A stretch of DNA of 64,000 nt from contig NZ_QTVG01000004.1 in NCBI RefSeq assembly GCF_003460505.1, forward strand, positions 62,001-126,000. The letters run 5' to 3'. Position numbers and translations under genes: made by a program. Shown one piece after another: positions 1-8,481 of the stretch. The DNA comes from Eubacterium sp. AF36-5BH. GTDB taxonomy: Bacteria; Bacillota; Clostridia; Lachnospirales; Lachnospiraceae. The notes beneath the pieces are model-generated. The model saw only the letters and a list, made by a program, of their open reading frames with translations, was not told the origin of the DNA and made no database searches. Position 1 is the stretch's first letter; every line of letters starts with the position of its first letter.

Positions 1-1238
1 AGAATGATTATAAACTTCAGATGGTATTAAACAATCATATTGAGGGATTAGTTCAAATAAGTGTGGAGTCAATAAATAATGAAACCATGTTATATTATGA
101 TATTTCGTCTAAAACACAAATGTCTAACATGTTTACCAGAAAACAAATGTCAGGTAAGGAACTTTACATATTTATAAAAGATATAAAAATGCTATCCGAG
201 AGAATGAGTGAATATTTACTTACATTAGACAATATAATATTTGACACAGATTTAATATTTTTCAACAGACAAAAAGGAAAATATGAGTTTTGTTATGTTT
301 CTGAGAATAAAGAAGATTATCAGGTAAATCTGAGAACTCTTTTTGATAAACTATTGGAATACATAGATCATAATGATAAAGAAGCTGTGCTTATTGCTTA
401 TGGAATTCAGCAAATGACAACAAATGCAGATTTCACATTGCAGGAGTTACTTAGATGTGCATTTGAAAATATACAGGAATATAAGAAAGAAAAAAGCAAT
501 AGCGAAAAAATAAGAACAGAAGATATAGTAAAACTTGATATAGAAAATAAAAACGAGAATTCAAAGGAAAAATATAGCATAAGAAAGAAAAACAAAAAGG
601 AAGACAAAAAAGAAAATAGAAAACAAAATGAGAAAGAATCTGAAAAAGAAAATGAAAAGAGAAATATATTAAAATCCATAGCAGGTATATTTAAAAGAAA
701 AGACAAATATAAAACGGAAGAAGATTTAGATTTCTTTGATTATCTTGAAGAGGAGGAAGCTTCTTTTGTTGCAGAAGAAACTGGAACTTATAAAGCTGAG
801 GGTTATGGGGAGGAAACTTATAAGAAAGAAATACACAAAAGTGTAGGAGATTACTTTGATAATTCCGTAAAAAGTTTTTGCACAAAGAACAGTCAACAGT
901 TTCAGGAAGACAGGACTATGGTGTTGATTAATCCACTACTATCTAAAGACATAAAACTTGTAGCAGTGGGGACAGAAATACCAATAAATATTAAGCCGTC
1001 AAACTATCCTTATATAATTGGAAAAAGCAGTTCAAGTAGTGATTTCTGTATTGATAGTGCAGTAATTAGCAGAGTACATGCACGAATTACAGAAGAGTTA
1101 GGAGATTACTTTATTGAAGATTTGAACTCGACTAACGGTACATTTTTAAATGGAGAAAAATTAGAACCTCATAAGCTGTTACCGATAGAAATTGGGGACA
1201 AAATTACCCTTGCAAACATAGACTTTATTGTAGAGTAA
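1..1238 (+). CDS. FHA domain protein with DUF6382-like N-terminus (5' end outside window)
   Basis: The reading frame is open to the left window edge (first full codon at base 3), so the true start lies upstream; the ATG at 21 is probably internal. The first ~150 residues resemble DUF6382 (motif LYYDISSK, then a mixed helical region). A very Lys/Glu-rich linker follows at about residues 155–235. The last ~80 residues form a forkhead-associated domain with the phosphothreonine-binding pattern GKSSSSSDF, SRVHARI and DLNSTNGTFLNG. FHA domains bind phosphothreonine peptides, so a Ser/Thr kinase pathway link is likely from family knowledge. From memory, DUF6382 proteins are often found near Tad pilus genes; here the Tad locus is 33 kb away, so any link is inference. 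Confidence 0.85.
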   Translation, partial: NDYKLQMVLNNHIEGLVQISVESINNETMLYYDISSKTQMSNMFTRKQMSGKELYIFIKDIKMLSERMSEYLLTLDNIIFDTDLIFFNRQKGKYEFCYVSENKEDYQVNLRTLFDKLLEYIDHNDKEAVLIAYGIQQMTTNADFTLQELLRCAFENIQEYKKEKSNSEKIRTEDIVKLDIENKNENSKEKYSIRKKNKKEDKKENRKQNEKESEKENEKRNILKSIAGIFKRKDKYKTEEDLDFFDYLEEEEASFVAEETGTYKAEGYGEETYKKEIHKSVGDYFDNSVKSFCTKNSQQFQEDRTMVLINPLLSKDIKLVAVGTEIPINIKPSNYPYIIGKSSSSSDFCIDSAVISRVHARITEELGDYFIEDLNSTNGTFLNGEKLEPHKLLPIEIGDKITLANIDFIVE

Positions 1239-1389
1239 GAATTGTAAAGATGTTATAATAATACCAGTGTAGCTAAATATAATTGTATTTATACTTATAT
1301 TTATATTTATAGTTGGTATTAAATAAAATCCTTAATGTAAACCAGTTGTTTGAGAGTGAGTAACAGAACAAGAAAAAGAGGTGCTTATA

Positions 1390-2115
1390 ATGGAAGAAAA
1401 CATAAAGAAATTAAAAGAGATTATTGATGGAAGCGATAATATTGTATTTTTTGGTGGAGCAGGTGTTTCTACAGAAAGCGGAGTACCTGATTTTAGAAGC
1501 GTGGATGGATTATATAATCAGGAATATGCATATCCACCGGAAACTATTTTAAGCCACAGTTTCTATAGAAGAAATCCGGAGGAGTTCTATAGATTCTACA
1601 GAAATAAGATGCTTTTTCCTAGTGCAGAACCTAATATGGCTCATAAAGCTTTAGCCAAATTAGAGGAAATGGGAAAATTAAAAGCAGTGATTACTCAGAA
1701 TATAGATGGTTTGCATCAGGCGGCAGGTAGCAAAAACGTATACGAATTACATGGCTCAGTACACAGAAATCATTGTCAGGATTGTGGAAAATTCTACGGT
1801 TTTGATCAGGTTTATGAAATGGAAGGCATACCAAGATGTCAGTGTGGTGGAATTATCAAACCAGATGTTGTGTTATATGAGGAAGGATTAGATCAGAAAA
1901 CAATACAACTTTCAGTGGAGGCAATTGCCAAGGCTGATGTTCTAATTATTGGTGGAACATCACTGGCGGTATATCCGGCAGCAGGTCTTGTGGATTACTA
2001 TAGAGGAAATAAGCTTGTTCTTATTAATAAGAGTAAAACACAAAAAGATCAAAGAGCAGACCTTGTAATAAATCAACCGATAGGTGAAGTTTTAGGTCAG
2101 GTTGTGGAGTTATAA
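1390..2115 (+). CDS. cobB: NAD-dependent protein deacylase, sirtuin (Sir2/CobB) family
   Basis: Sirtuins remove acyl groups from lysines using NAD and act in the cytosol. The 241-residue length fits the bacterial family. Motifs are complete: GGAGVSTESG at residues 22–31, TQNIDGLH at 102–109, catalytic His in HGS at 121, zinc cysteines as a CxxC pair at 129/132 and a CxC pair at 150/152, and GGTSLAVYPAA near the C-terminus. I chose the ATG at 1390 because AGAGGTG sits six bases upstream; a GTG at 1381 lies inside that ribosome binding site. The gene stands alone, with a strong terminator 20 bases after the stop. Confidence 0.96.
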   Translation: MEENIKKLKEIIDGSDNIVFFGGAGVSTESGVPDFRSVDGLYNQEYAYPPETILSHSFYRRNPEEFYRFYRNKMLFPSAEPNMAHKALAKLEEMGKLKAVITQNIDGLHQAAGSKNVYELHGSVHRNHCQDCGKFYGFDQVYEMEGIPRCQCGGIIKPDVVLYEEGLDQKTIQLSVEAIAKADVLIIGGTSLAVYPAAGLVDYYRGNKLVLINKSKTQKDQRADLVINQPIGEVLGQVVEL

Positions 2116-2136
2116 AGATTAAATTGTAATTAACAA

Positions 2137-2166
2137 GGCACTGGTGTATTCCCAGTGTCTTTTTTG
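2137..2166 (+). terminator. Rho-independent terminator after cobB
   Basis: An 8-bp stem (GGCACTGG at 2137–2144 with CCAGTGTC at 2152–2159, one G·U pair) with a 7-base loop is followed directly by a run of T. Confidence 0.85.
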
Positions 2167-2260
2167 TCGCAAACTTTTACAAGGGTTCAAACTGTTTTTG
2201 ACAAAATAGAACAGAGCCTATGTGCTATTATCATTGGGTATTATAGAAAAGGAGGGGCCC

Positions 2261-3925
2261 ATGATAGAGATGGTATATAGTAGCAAAGAGTCTGAGGAAC
2301 AGGGAAATGTAACTATTCCTAAAAACATACGCCAAATAGGTGAAAATAATTCCAATCAAAAAATTTACGTTGAGGATAATGTTATAACAAATTTAAAGAA
2401 AAGAACAGGAAAACAGGAAGATGTAAATTATGGAGTTTTACTTGGGGAAATAAAAAGAAAAAATGGAAATACATATGTTTTTGTTAAGGGAATGGTAGAA
2501 GTAAGGGAAGTGATAGAAAATAGTTTGATTTTCAATGATGACATCTGGGCAGCAATATATAAAGACATAAAAAAATATTTCTCTAAAATGAATATTGTTG
2601 GATGGTTTGTTTCAGTACCATATAGAGTTCGGGATGATTTGAAAGGCATACGCAAACTGCATTTAGATAACTTCGCAGGCAATGATAAAGTTTGTTTTCT
2701 TACAGACAGAACTGAAAATGATGAAAATTTCTATATGTGCAAGCAAGGGAACTTAGAAAAGCAATCCGGATACTATATCTATTATGAGAGAAATGAAAAA
2801 ATGAAGAAATATATTAAAAGTTTAAATAATGAGAAAAATGAAAGTAATGAGAATAATGTAGCAAAAGAAAATAGTAAGGGGGTAACTTCAAAACAAAAAG
2901 CAACCAATGACAATTTGGTGAATAATGATTTGAAAAAAAACTTGGCCGGGAATTCATCGCATAATTCAAGTCAGAATGCAAATCAGAATTCAATCCAAAA
3001 TTCAACCCGCAAAAACGAAAATCTAATAGACCAAAATAAAAACAAGCTTGGCACAAAGGGTGGAAAGTTAGCAGCAACTTTTAAAAATCAAAGAAATAAT
3101 ATGCGGGCGGGCGGCACAAATCAACATAAGACAATCAAGGGTAGTGAACATGTAGAAATAAAAGAAAGAGATATTAACAGACCAAAAAGCTTTAGAGAAA
3201 TACTGAAAGAAGAAAGTGGCAACAGAAAGCAGGGGAGAGTTGCTTATGGAATAAGTAGTCTATTAATTATAGCATTATTGCTATCAACGGTTGTAATGCT
3301 AAATAATTATGGAGAACTAAAAAACATAAAACAAACATTATCCGGCTACAGCATGAATGAGGAAGCAAGAGCGGTTAATCAACAATTAAATAGTAACAGT
3401 GAGGAAACAAAGGAAATTTTAGAAGATAGTAAAGACAAATCCAAAAGTGCTACCAATAGCAATTTAGATAAAAACAACAAAGTAAGTGAAAAGGATGGTG
3501 TACAATCTGATGGCGTGAGTAAAGATATGCAAGATGAAAACGACAATCAGGAAAATATTAATCAGAAGAGTAAAAACCAGGGTGATTCTTCTCAAACCGG
3601 AACCCAAAAAAACGAAATACAAAACAACAGTTCGCAAAATAGTTCATCAAAAAATAACAGTGAGCAGAACTTTAATGAATTGGAAAACGAAAATGCAAAT
3701 AGCAGTGTAAAGAAGGAAGCGAATGCAGCTAATGATTCTTCTAAAAAAACGAAAAAAGTAAACAATGTTGCAGGTATGTCTTATACGGTAAAGAAGGGAC
3801 AAACCCTATACGATATTAGTATGAAAGTTTATGGAACGAGCAAAATGGTAGATGAAATAAAAGAATATAATGATATTGATGATGACTATACAATTATTGA
3901 AGGTCAGAAAATTTTATTACCATAA
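2261..3925 (+). CDS. Membrane LysM protein with a degenerate MPN/JAMM-like N-terminal domain
   Basis: The start is the ATG at 2261, preceded by GGAGGGG at 2251; an in-frame GTG at 2222 has no such site. Residues ~20–185 look like an MPN (JAB/JAMM) fold: GVLLGE, then VGWFVSVP at 113–120, which lines up with the metalloprotease motif GWYHSHP. Both metal-binding histidines are replaced by Val (117 and 119), so it should be catalytically dead. A long Asn/Lys/Ser/Gln-rich linker follows, then one membrane helix at ~328–345, a second polar linker, and a C-terminal LysM domain at ~508–554 (YTVKKGQTLYDIS). This predicts a cytoplasmic pseudoenzyme domain tethered to peptidoglycan. The domain reading is from motif resemblance; the role is unknown. 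Confidence 0.85.
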   Translation: MIEMVYSSKESEEQGNVTIPKNIRQIGENNSNQKIYVEDNVITNLKKRTGKQEDVNYGVLLGEIKRKNGNTYVFVKGMVEVREVIENSLIFNDDIWAAIYKDIKKYFSKMNIVGWFVSVPYRVRDDLKGIRKLHLDNFAGNDKVCFLTDRTENDENFYMCKQGNLEKQSGYYIYYERNEKMKKYIKSLNNEKNESNENNVAKENSKGVTSKQKATNDNLVNNDLKKNLAGNSSHNSSQNANQNSIQNSTRKNENLIDQNKNKLGTKGGKLAATFKNQRNNMRAGGTNQHKTIKGSEHVEIKERDINRPKSFREILKEESGNRKQGRVAYGISSLLIIALLLSTVVMLNNYGELKNIKQTLSGYSMNEEARAVNQQLNSNSEETKEILEDSKDKSKSATNSNLDKNNKVSEKDGVQSDGVSKDMQDENDNQENINQKSKNQGDSSQTGTQKNEIQNNSSQNSSSKNNSEQNFNELENENANSSVKKEANAANDSSKKTKKVNNVAGMSYTVKKGQTLYDISMKVYGTSKMVDEIKEYNDIDDDYTIIEGQKILLP

Positions 3926-3993
3926 AAAACATAGTGCCATAATCCAAAACTTATTGTATAATCGTTTATAGATTTTAGATAGGAAGTGAGATT

Positions 3994-5196
3994 GTGGCAC
4001 AGAGTAATAAAAATTCTGATAAAGTAAGACAGTTTAAAAAGTCTTATTTAGATTTTAATTTTATAGAGGTAATAAAGAAACATACAAATAGATTTACAAT
4101 AAAAATTGCAATTTGCGTTTTGGTGGCAATCGTAGCAGTTATTGGTATATTCTTGTATAAACGATATAGTAGTTACGATGGCTATAAGGTAATTAATTCC
4201 ATTAAGATTGATGGAAGTACAGAAAGTAAATATTTATCTTATAAGGATTTCGTAATCAAATATAGTGGAGATGGAATTTCTTATATTGATGATGATGGTA
4301 CTGTTTGGAATGAAGCTTTTCAGATGAAGTCTCCAATGGTAGATATATGTGGAGATTATATAGCTGTTGCCGACAAAAACAGCAATGATGTTTACATATA
4401 TAATCAGGATGGCAATCAGGGAAAGGTAACAACTAATTTCCCAATTGTGAAAGTGGAAGTTGCAGAGCAGGGCGTTATAGCTGTTTTGTCAGAAGATAAA
4501 GATGCCAATTATATAGAAGTTTATGACAGAGACGGAAATAAGTTGGTTATTCACAAAACCCTTTTAGATGAAAACGGATACCCTCTTGATTTCTCAATAT
4601 CAAAAGATGGGGACAAAATGGCAGTATCATATATAACTGTCAATAACGGTTCTATGAGTAACAGAGTTGTGTTTTACAATTTTTCTAATGCAGGTAAAAA
4701 TTCCACTGACAAAATAGTGGGAGAGTTTGACCAGTACAAAGAGGTTATTGTACCTACGGTAAAATTTGTGACAAACGATGATGTTGTAGCAGCAGGTGAG
4801 AACATTCTGTCTTTGTATGGATTTAAAAATAAACCTTCATTAAGGGAAGATGTTAAAATAAATGAAGAGATTCAGAAAATATTTTATAGTGACCAGTATG
4901 TGGGCGTGATTCTAAAAAATACTAATAGTAAGTTCCCATACAGAATACAGGTTTATGACTTGAATGGAAACAAAAAAATGGAAAAGGAAATCAAATTAGA
5001 ATATGATAACGTTTCTTTTTCAGGGGATAATGTTTTAATGTACGATGACATGAACTGTCAGATTATATCTTTTGATGGAGTTCAGAAGTTTAAGGTGACA
5101 TTTAATGGAGCAGTAAATGCAATTATTCCAATTGATGGTTCAAGAACTTTTCTTATTATGACAAAGTCAAAAATACAGAAAGTTAAATTAAAATAA
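3994..5196 (+). CDS. DUF5711 family membrane-anchored beta-propeller protein
   Basis: The start is a GTG at 3994 with AGGAAGTGAG just upstream. A single membrane helix lies at ~36–57, after a short basic cytoplasmic tail. The remainder (~340 residues) consists of short repeated beta motifs of the type 'IAVADKNSNDVYIYNQDG', as in WD/YWTD-like propellers, and resembles the DUF5711 family. It is probably outside the membrane. It sits between the LysM protein and cvpA on the same strand with short gaps, suggesting a shared envelope function. The biochemical role is not known. Confidence 0.8.
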   Translation: MAQSNKNSDKVRQFKKSYLDFNFIEVIKKHTNRFTIKIAICVLVAIVAVIGIFLYKRYSSYDGYKVINSIKIDGSTESKYLSYKDFVIKYSGDGISYIDDDGTVWNEAFQMKSPMVDICGDYIAVADKNSNDVYIYNQDGNQGKVTTNFPIVKVEVAEQGVIAVLSEDKDANYIEVYDRDGNKLVIHKTLLDENGYPLDFSISKDGDKMAVSYITVNNGSMSNRVVFYNFSNAGKNSTDKIVGEFDQYKEVIVPTVKFVTNDDVVAAGENILSLYGFKNKPSLREDVKINEEIQKIFYSDQYVGVILKNTNSKFPYRIQVYDLNGNKKMEKEIKLEYDNVSFSGDNVLMYDDMNCQIISFDGVQKFKVTFNGAVNAIIPIDGSRTFLIMTKSKIQKVKLK

Positions 5197-5369
5197 AAAA
5201 TTAATTGTGTGAAAACAGAAAAATCTTATAAAGTTGTTTAAGATAGATTATACAAATTATAAGAACGAATCAAAAAAAGATAAGGGAAAAGATAAAGAAC
5301 AAAATAATTTAAAAAATCAGATTAACGGAATAACAAAAAGAAAAGGAAATTTCTTTAAGGAGAATACTA

Positions 5370-6077
5370 ATGGGAAATACATTATTAATAATAGTAGGTA
5401 TATTTATGGTTGCAATGACGGCAATCGGCTTAAAAAGAGGAATGCTTAAGATGGCATTTTCGCTTATATCAGTAGTAGTAGTTTTATTATTGGTTAATAT
5501 TTTGACCCCTCCAACTAAGCAGTTGTTGAAAGCAACACCAATTTATACAGGCATACAAAACACAATAGAGGAATATGTTAGTAATAACATAGAATCATCG
5601 GCACAAAGTGTAACACAAACAGGTGTTGGTGCTCAAAAGAAAATTATTGAAAAATTGCCTTTACCAAAGGAAATAAAAGCAACGCTTAATGAAAATAACA
5701 CTGAAGAAAGTTACGCAAGTTTGAAAGTAACTACTTTTTCAGAATATATAGCTGAGTCTTTAACTGATATGGTTATGAATGCAGTTACCTTTATTATTTT
5801 ATTTGTTATATTAACAATTCTTGTGAAGATTGTAGTTCATGCCTTAGATATTATCGCTAAGTTACCTGTTCTTAGAACTTTCAACACTATTGGTGGAGCA
5901 TTAATAGGTTTAGGTGAATCATTAGTAATTATATGGATTGCCTGCATTGTTGTAACAGCATTCAGCGCAACAAGTTGGGGACAGCAGATTTGTACAGGAA
6001 TATCAGAGAATGGATTGCTAAGTCTGATTTATGACAACAACATTATTCAGCATTATATAAGCGGAATCTTCAGCTAA
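5370..6077 (+). CDS. CvpA family membrane protein
   Basis: A 235-residue protein with the CvpA pattern: a first membrane helix beginning IIVGIFMVAMTAIG, the conserved GLKRGMLK turn, a second helix, a polar extracytoplasmic stretch (~50–125), then two further helices around 130–160 and 180–210. AAGGAG lies eight bases before the ATG. CvpA proteins were named for colicin V export and are linked to envelope maintenance; the exact activity is unsettled. It is the last gene of the 2.2–6.1 kb run, before the tRNA promoter. Confidence 0.9.
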   Translation: MGNTLLIIVGIFMVAMTAIGLKRGMLKMAFSLISVVVVLLLVNILTPPTKQLLKATPIYTGIQNTIEEYVSNNIESSAQSVTQTGVGAQKKIIEKLPLPKEIKATLNENNTEESYASLKVTTFSEYIAESLTDMVMNAVTFIILFVILTILVKIVVHALDIIAKLPVLRTFNTIGGALIGLGESLVIIWIACIVVTAFSATSWGQQICTGISENGLLSLIYDNNIIQHYISGIFS

Positions 6078-6128
6078 GAATAAAGATTATAACAATGAAA
6101 ATAATATAAAAATAAATATAAAAAACTC

Positions 6129-6157
6129 TTGACAAATAAAAATACATTTGATAGACT
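6129..6157 (+). promoter_or_regulatory. Promoter for tRNA-Glu
   Basis: TTGACA at 6129–6134 and TAGACT at 6152–6157 are separated by 17 bases and lie 34 bases before the tRNA. Confidence 0.75.
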
Positions 6158-6190
6158 ACTAAAGCTGTTAAGAAACAAACAGCTTTATAT

Positions 6191-6262
6191 GGCTCCTTGG
6201 TCAAGCGGTTAAGACATCGCCCTTTCACGGCGGTAACACGGGTTCGATTCCCGTAGGAGTCA
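6191..6262 (+). tRNA. tRNA-Glu (UUC)
   Basis: A full cloverleaf can be drawn: acceptor GGCTCCT with AGGAGTC, anticodon stem TCGCC/GGCGG with loop CTTTCAC (anticodon TTC), and T-arm ACGGG-TTCGATT-CCCGT. The CCA end is not encoded. Confidence 0.97.
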
Positions 6263-6284
6263 CTTCCGTTAAGAATTTTATTTC

Positions 6285-6313
6285 TTGACGATAACAAGAA
6301 CCCTTGATATAAT
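6285..6313 (+). promoter_or_regulatory. Separate promoter for tRNA-Cys
   Basis: TTGACG at 6285–6290, a 17-base spacer and a perfect TATAAT at 6308–6313, 20 bases before the mature tRNA-Cys. The second tRNA can therefore be transcribed independently of the first. Confidence 0.85.
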
Positions 6314-6332
6314 AAAGGGGTTCTAAATATAA

Positions 6333-6403
6333 GGCGCAATAGCCAAGTGGTAAGGCACGGGTCTGCAACACCCTGATCACCAGTTCAAATCTGGTTTGCG
6401 CCT
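6333..6403 (+). tRNA. tRNA-Cys (GCA)
   Basis: Acceptor GGCGCAA pairs with TTGCGCC; the anticodon loop reads GTCTGCAAC with anticodon GCA; the T-arm is CCAG-TTCAAAT-CTGG; the discriminator base is T, as expected for tRNA-Cys. CCA is not encoded. Confidence 0.97.
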
Positions 6404-6408
6404 CTTGA

Positions 6409-6438
6409 GAATCGTTCATGTGAGCGGTTCTTTTTTTT
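6409..6438 (+). terminator. Terminator after the tRNA genes
   Basis: GAATCGTT (6409–6416) pairs with AGCGGTTC (6423–6430) allowing G·U pairs, followed by eight T. Confidence 0.85.
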
Positions 6439-6445
6439 GTAGCAA

Positions 6446-6600
6446 AAGCCCAGCAAGCGATATCGTGCTTGCACGAAATATCATTTGCCGGGCGTAAGAA
6501 CATCGAAACGCTATGCTTTGAGATGTCTGCTAGCTACAATCGAGTAGGAGACAGCCTACTCGGTTGTAATAAAAAAATCCTTCGTAATTTCTTATTACAC
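6446..6600. repeat. Hairpin-rich intergenic island after the tRNAs
   Basis: Three consecutive inverted repeats fill this stretch. The first joins GCCC..GCAA..GATAT..CGTGC (from ~6448) with its interrupted complement ending at ~6493. The second is a 13-bp stem, 6536–6548 with 6555–6567, one G·U pair. The third is TGTAATAA (6565–6572) with TTATTACA (6592–6599), sharing bases with the second, so the two cannot fully form together. No convincing reading frame covers it. The third hairpin recurs at 55517. The rest of the gap to 6726 shows nothing clear. Confidence 0.7.
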
Positions 6601-6726
6601 AAAAAACGTTCCGCTAAAAAACGATATTCTTTGCTATGGATTTTAGTGTACTGCTGTGGTATCATTAAAATAGTGGGCTAAAATTAGAAACAGAATTTGC
6701 CGATTATTATGGGAAGGAAACGTTAT

Positions 6727-8481
6727 ATGTTTGTAGGAAGATATGGAAGAAATACAGCGGGAGGTTTTGTTTCAAAGACTAAACCACCAATTAAGAAAAT
6801 AGTAATTTCATTTATTATAGTAGCAGTTATTGAGTTTTTAGCATTTTATGCATTTCTCCCACCATTGAATATTCATTCTATGGAGTTTTGGGAGTTTCAG
6901 GGATTCTTTATAGTAGCATTCTTTTTGCTCACATTTAAAATTCCTAATTTTGAAGAGGCAAAAATTCAGTACAATATTGTATCAAAGATATTTGGTATAA
7001 TTATTTTGTTGGCAGTAATAATTGTAATTATTGGAAATGTAATTTCTGCAAAGATATTTAAAGCAGGCAGATATTCATCTTTAATAGATATAGAGAACAC
7101 AAAATTTGAAGATACTATTAAAGAAACAGATACAATAACAGACGTAGCTTTAATGGACACAGATAGTGCAAAGGTAGTTGGACAAAGAGCTATCGGAGCA
7201 TTATCAGATGTAGTAAGTCAGTATGAGATTGGAAGTGATTATAGCCAAATTGCATTAAAAGGTGAACCGATGAAAGTGGCATCTTTGGAATATGCAGGCT
7301 TTTTCAAATGGTTTAATAATAGAAAAAACGGAATACCAGGTTATGTATTAGTTGATGCTGTTAAATTTGAAGCTAATTATGTAAAATTAGACAAGCCAAT
7401 TAAATACACAGAATCTGGCTGGTTTAATGACAATTTGGAAAGACATTTAAGATTTAAATATCCAACAGCAATATTTGAAGGCTATTATTTTGAGTTAGAT
7501 GAAGATGGCAAGCCATATTATATCTGCCCTACAATGACTGCGCGAGTAGGCATGTTTGGTGGTATGGATGTAAATGGCGTTGTTATCTGTGATCCATGTA
7601 CAGGCAAAACTAAGAAATATGATTTAGACGATGTGCCTAAGTGGGTCGACAGAGTATATGATGGAGATTTGATTGAGCAGAAGTATAACTGGCATGGAAT
7701 GTTGGCAGACGGATTTATTAATAGCGTAATCGGTCAAAAGGATTGCAAGAAAGCAACGGAAGATTATGGCTACAAAGTAATTGACAATGATGTTTGGATT
7801 TACACAGGAGTAACTTCTGTTATAGATGATTCTTCAAATATTGGATTTGTAATGGTTAATGCCAGAACGGGCAAGGCAAAATATTTTAACGTGGCAGGAG
7901 CAGAAGAGTTTTCAGCCATGGAAGCCGCAGAAGGTCAGGTACAGAATCTTGGCTATGATGCAGCATTTCCATCTTTAATAAACATTGATGGAAGACCAAC
8001 TTATTTTATGGTGTTGAAGGACAAAGGAAATCTTGTAAAACAATATGCATTGGTTGATGTAAAAAAATACAGCATTGTAGCAACAGGAACAAGTCAAAAA
8101 GATACATTAAATACTTACAGAAAACTTATAAAAGAAAATGGTGTAAAAACAAGTTCAGGTAAGTACAAAAATATTGAACAACAGTACAAGCATGAGCAGG
8201 TTACTGTTAAGGATATTAAATATATAAATATGTCAGGAGAAACCTATGTGTACATTACAAGTAATGTCGGTAATGTATATAAGATGAAGTTTTCTGATGA
8301 TGAAACAATTGTTTTTGTTCAACCGGGAAGTAAAGTCGAGATATTTTATGACGAAAGCAATGAAACAGGAATACGCAGTATAGAAGAGTGGAAAGTGCAA
8401 GGTGAAAACGAAACAAATGAAACAACTAACGAACAAACAGGTAAACAAACAGAAGAAGCAACAAAAAACAATAATCAGTAA
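6727..8481 (+). CDS. Membrane protein of unknown function with large extracytoplasmic region
   Basis: I do not recognise this family. The ATG at 6727 is preceded by GGGAAGG; earlier in-frame TTG/ATG codons lack a ribosome binding site. About three membrane helices lie in the first ~115 residues (around 20–43, 56–70 and 82–106). A large soluble region follows, rich in aromatic beta motifs (for example YPTAIFEGYYFELDEDG and YFMVLKDKG), with some resemblance to PepSY-like repeats; this is a weak impression. The C-terminal tail is Thr/Asn/Glu/Gln-rich. Its 3' end overlaps the next gene by about 65 bases. Confidence 0.75.
   Translation: MFVGRYGRNTAGGFVSKTKPPIKKIVISFIIVAVIEFLAFYAFLPPLNIHSMEFWEFQGFFIVAFFLLTFKIPNFEEAKIQYNIVSKIFGIIILLAVIIVIIGNVISAKIFKAGRYSSLIDIENTKFEDTIKETDTITDVALMDTDSAKVVGQRAIGALSDVVSQYEIGSDYSQIALKGEPMKVASLEYAGFFKWFNNRKNGIPGYVLVDAVKFEANYVKLDKPIKYTESGWFNDNLERHLRFKYPTAIFEGYYFELDEDGKPYYICPTMTARVGMFGGMDVNGVVICDPCTGKTKKYDLDDVPKWVDRVYDGDLIEQKYNWHGMLADGFINSVIGQKDCKKATEDYGYKVIDNDVWIYTGVTSVIDDSSNIGFVMVNARTGKAKYFNVAGAEEFSAMEAAEGQVQNLGYDAAFPSLINIDGRPTYFMVLKDKGNLVKQYALVDVKKYSIVATGTSQKDTLNTYRKLIKENGVKTSSGKYKNIEQQYKHEQVTVKDIKYINMSGETYVYITSNVGNVYKMKFSDDETIVFVQPGSKVEIFYDESNETGIRSIEEWKVQGENETNETTNEQTGKQTEEATKNNNQ

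Noticed and set aside
407..706. Minus-strand Phe/Ser/Leu-rich frames such as this one
   Set aside because: They are antisense images of Lys/Glu-rich coding sequence in the real gene and have no ribosome site; the same applies to most other antisense frames.
5234..5449. 71-codon frame between the DUF5711 gene and cvpA
   Set aside because: It begins at a TTG without a ribosome site, is Lys/Asn-rich low-complexity sequence, and overlaps the well-supported start of cvpA in another frame.
6070..6503. Minus-strand frames covering the tRNA genes
   Set aside because: They run antisense through two complete tRNAs and their promoters.
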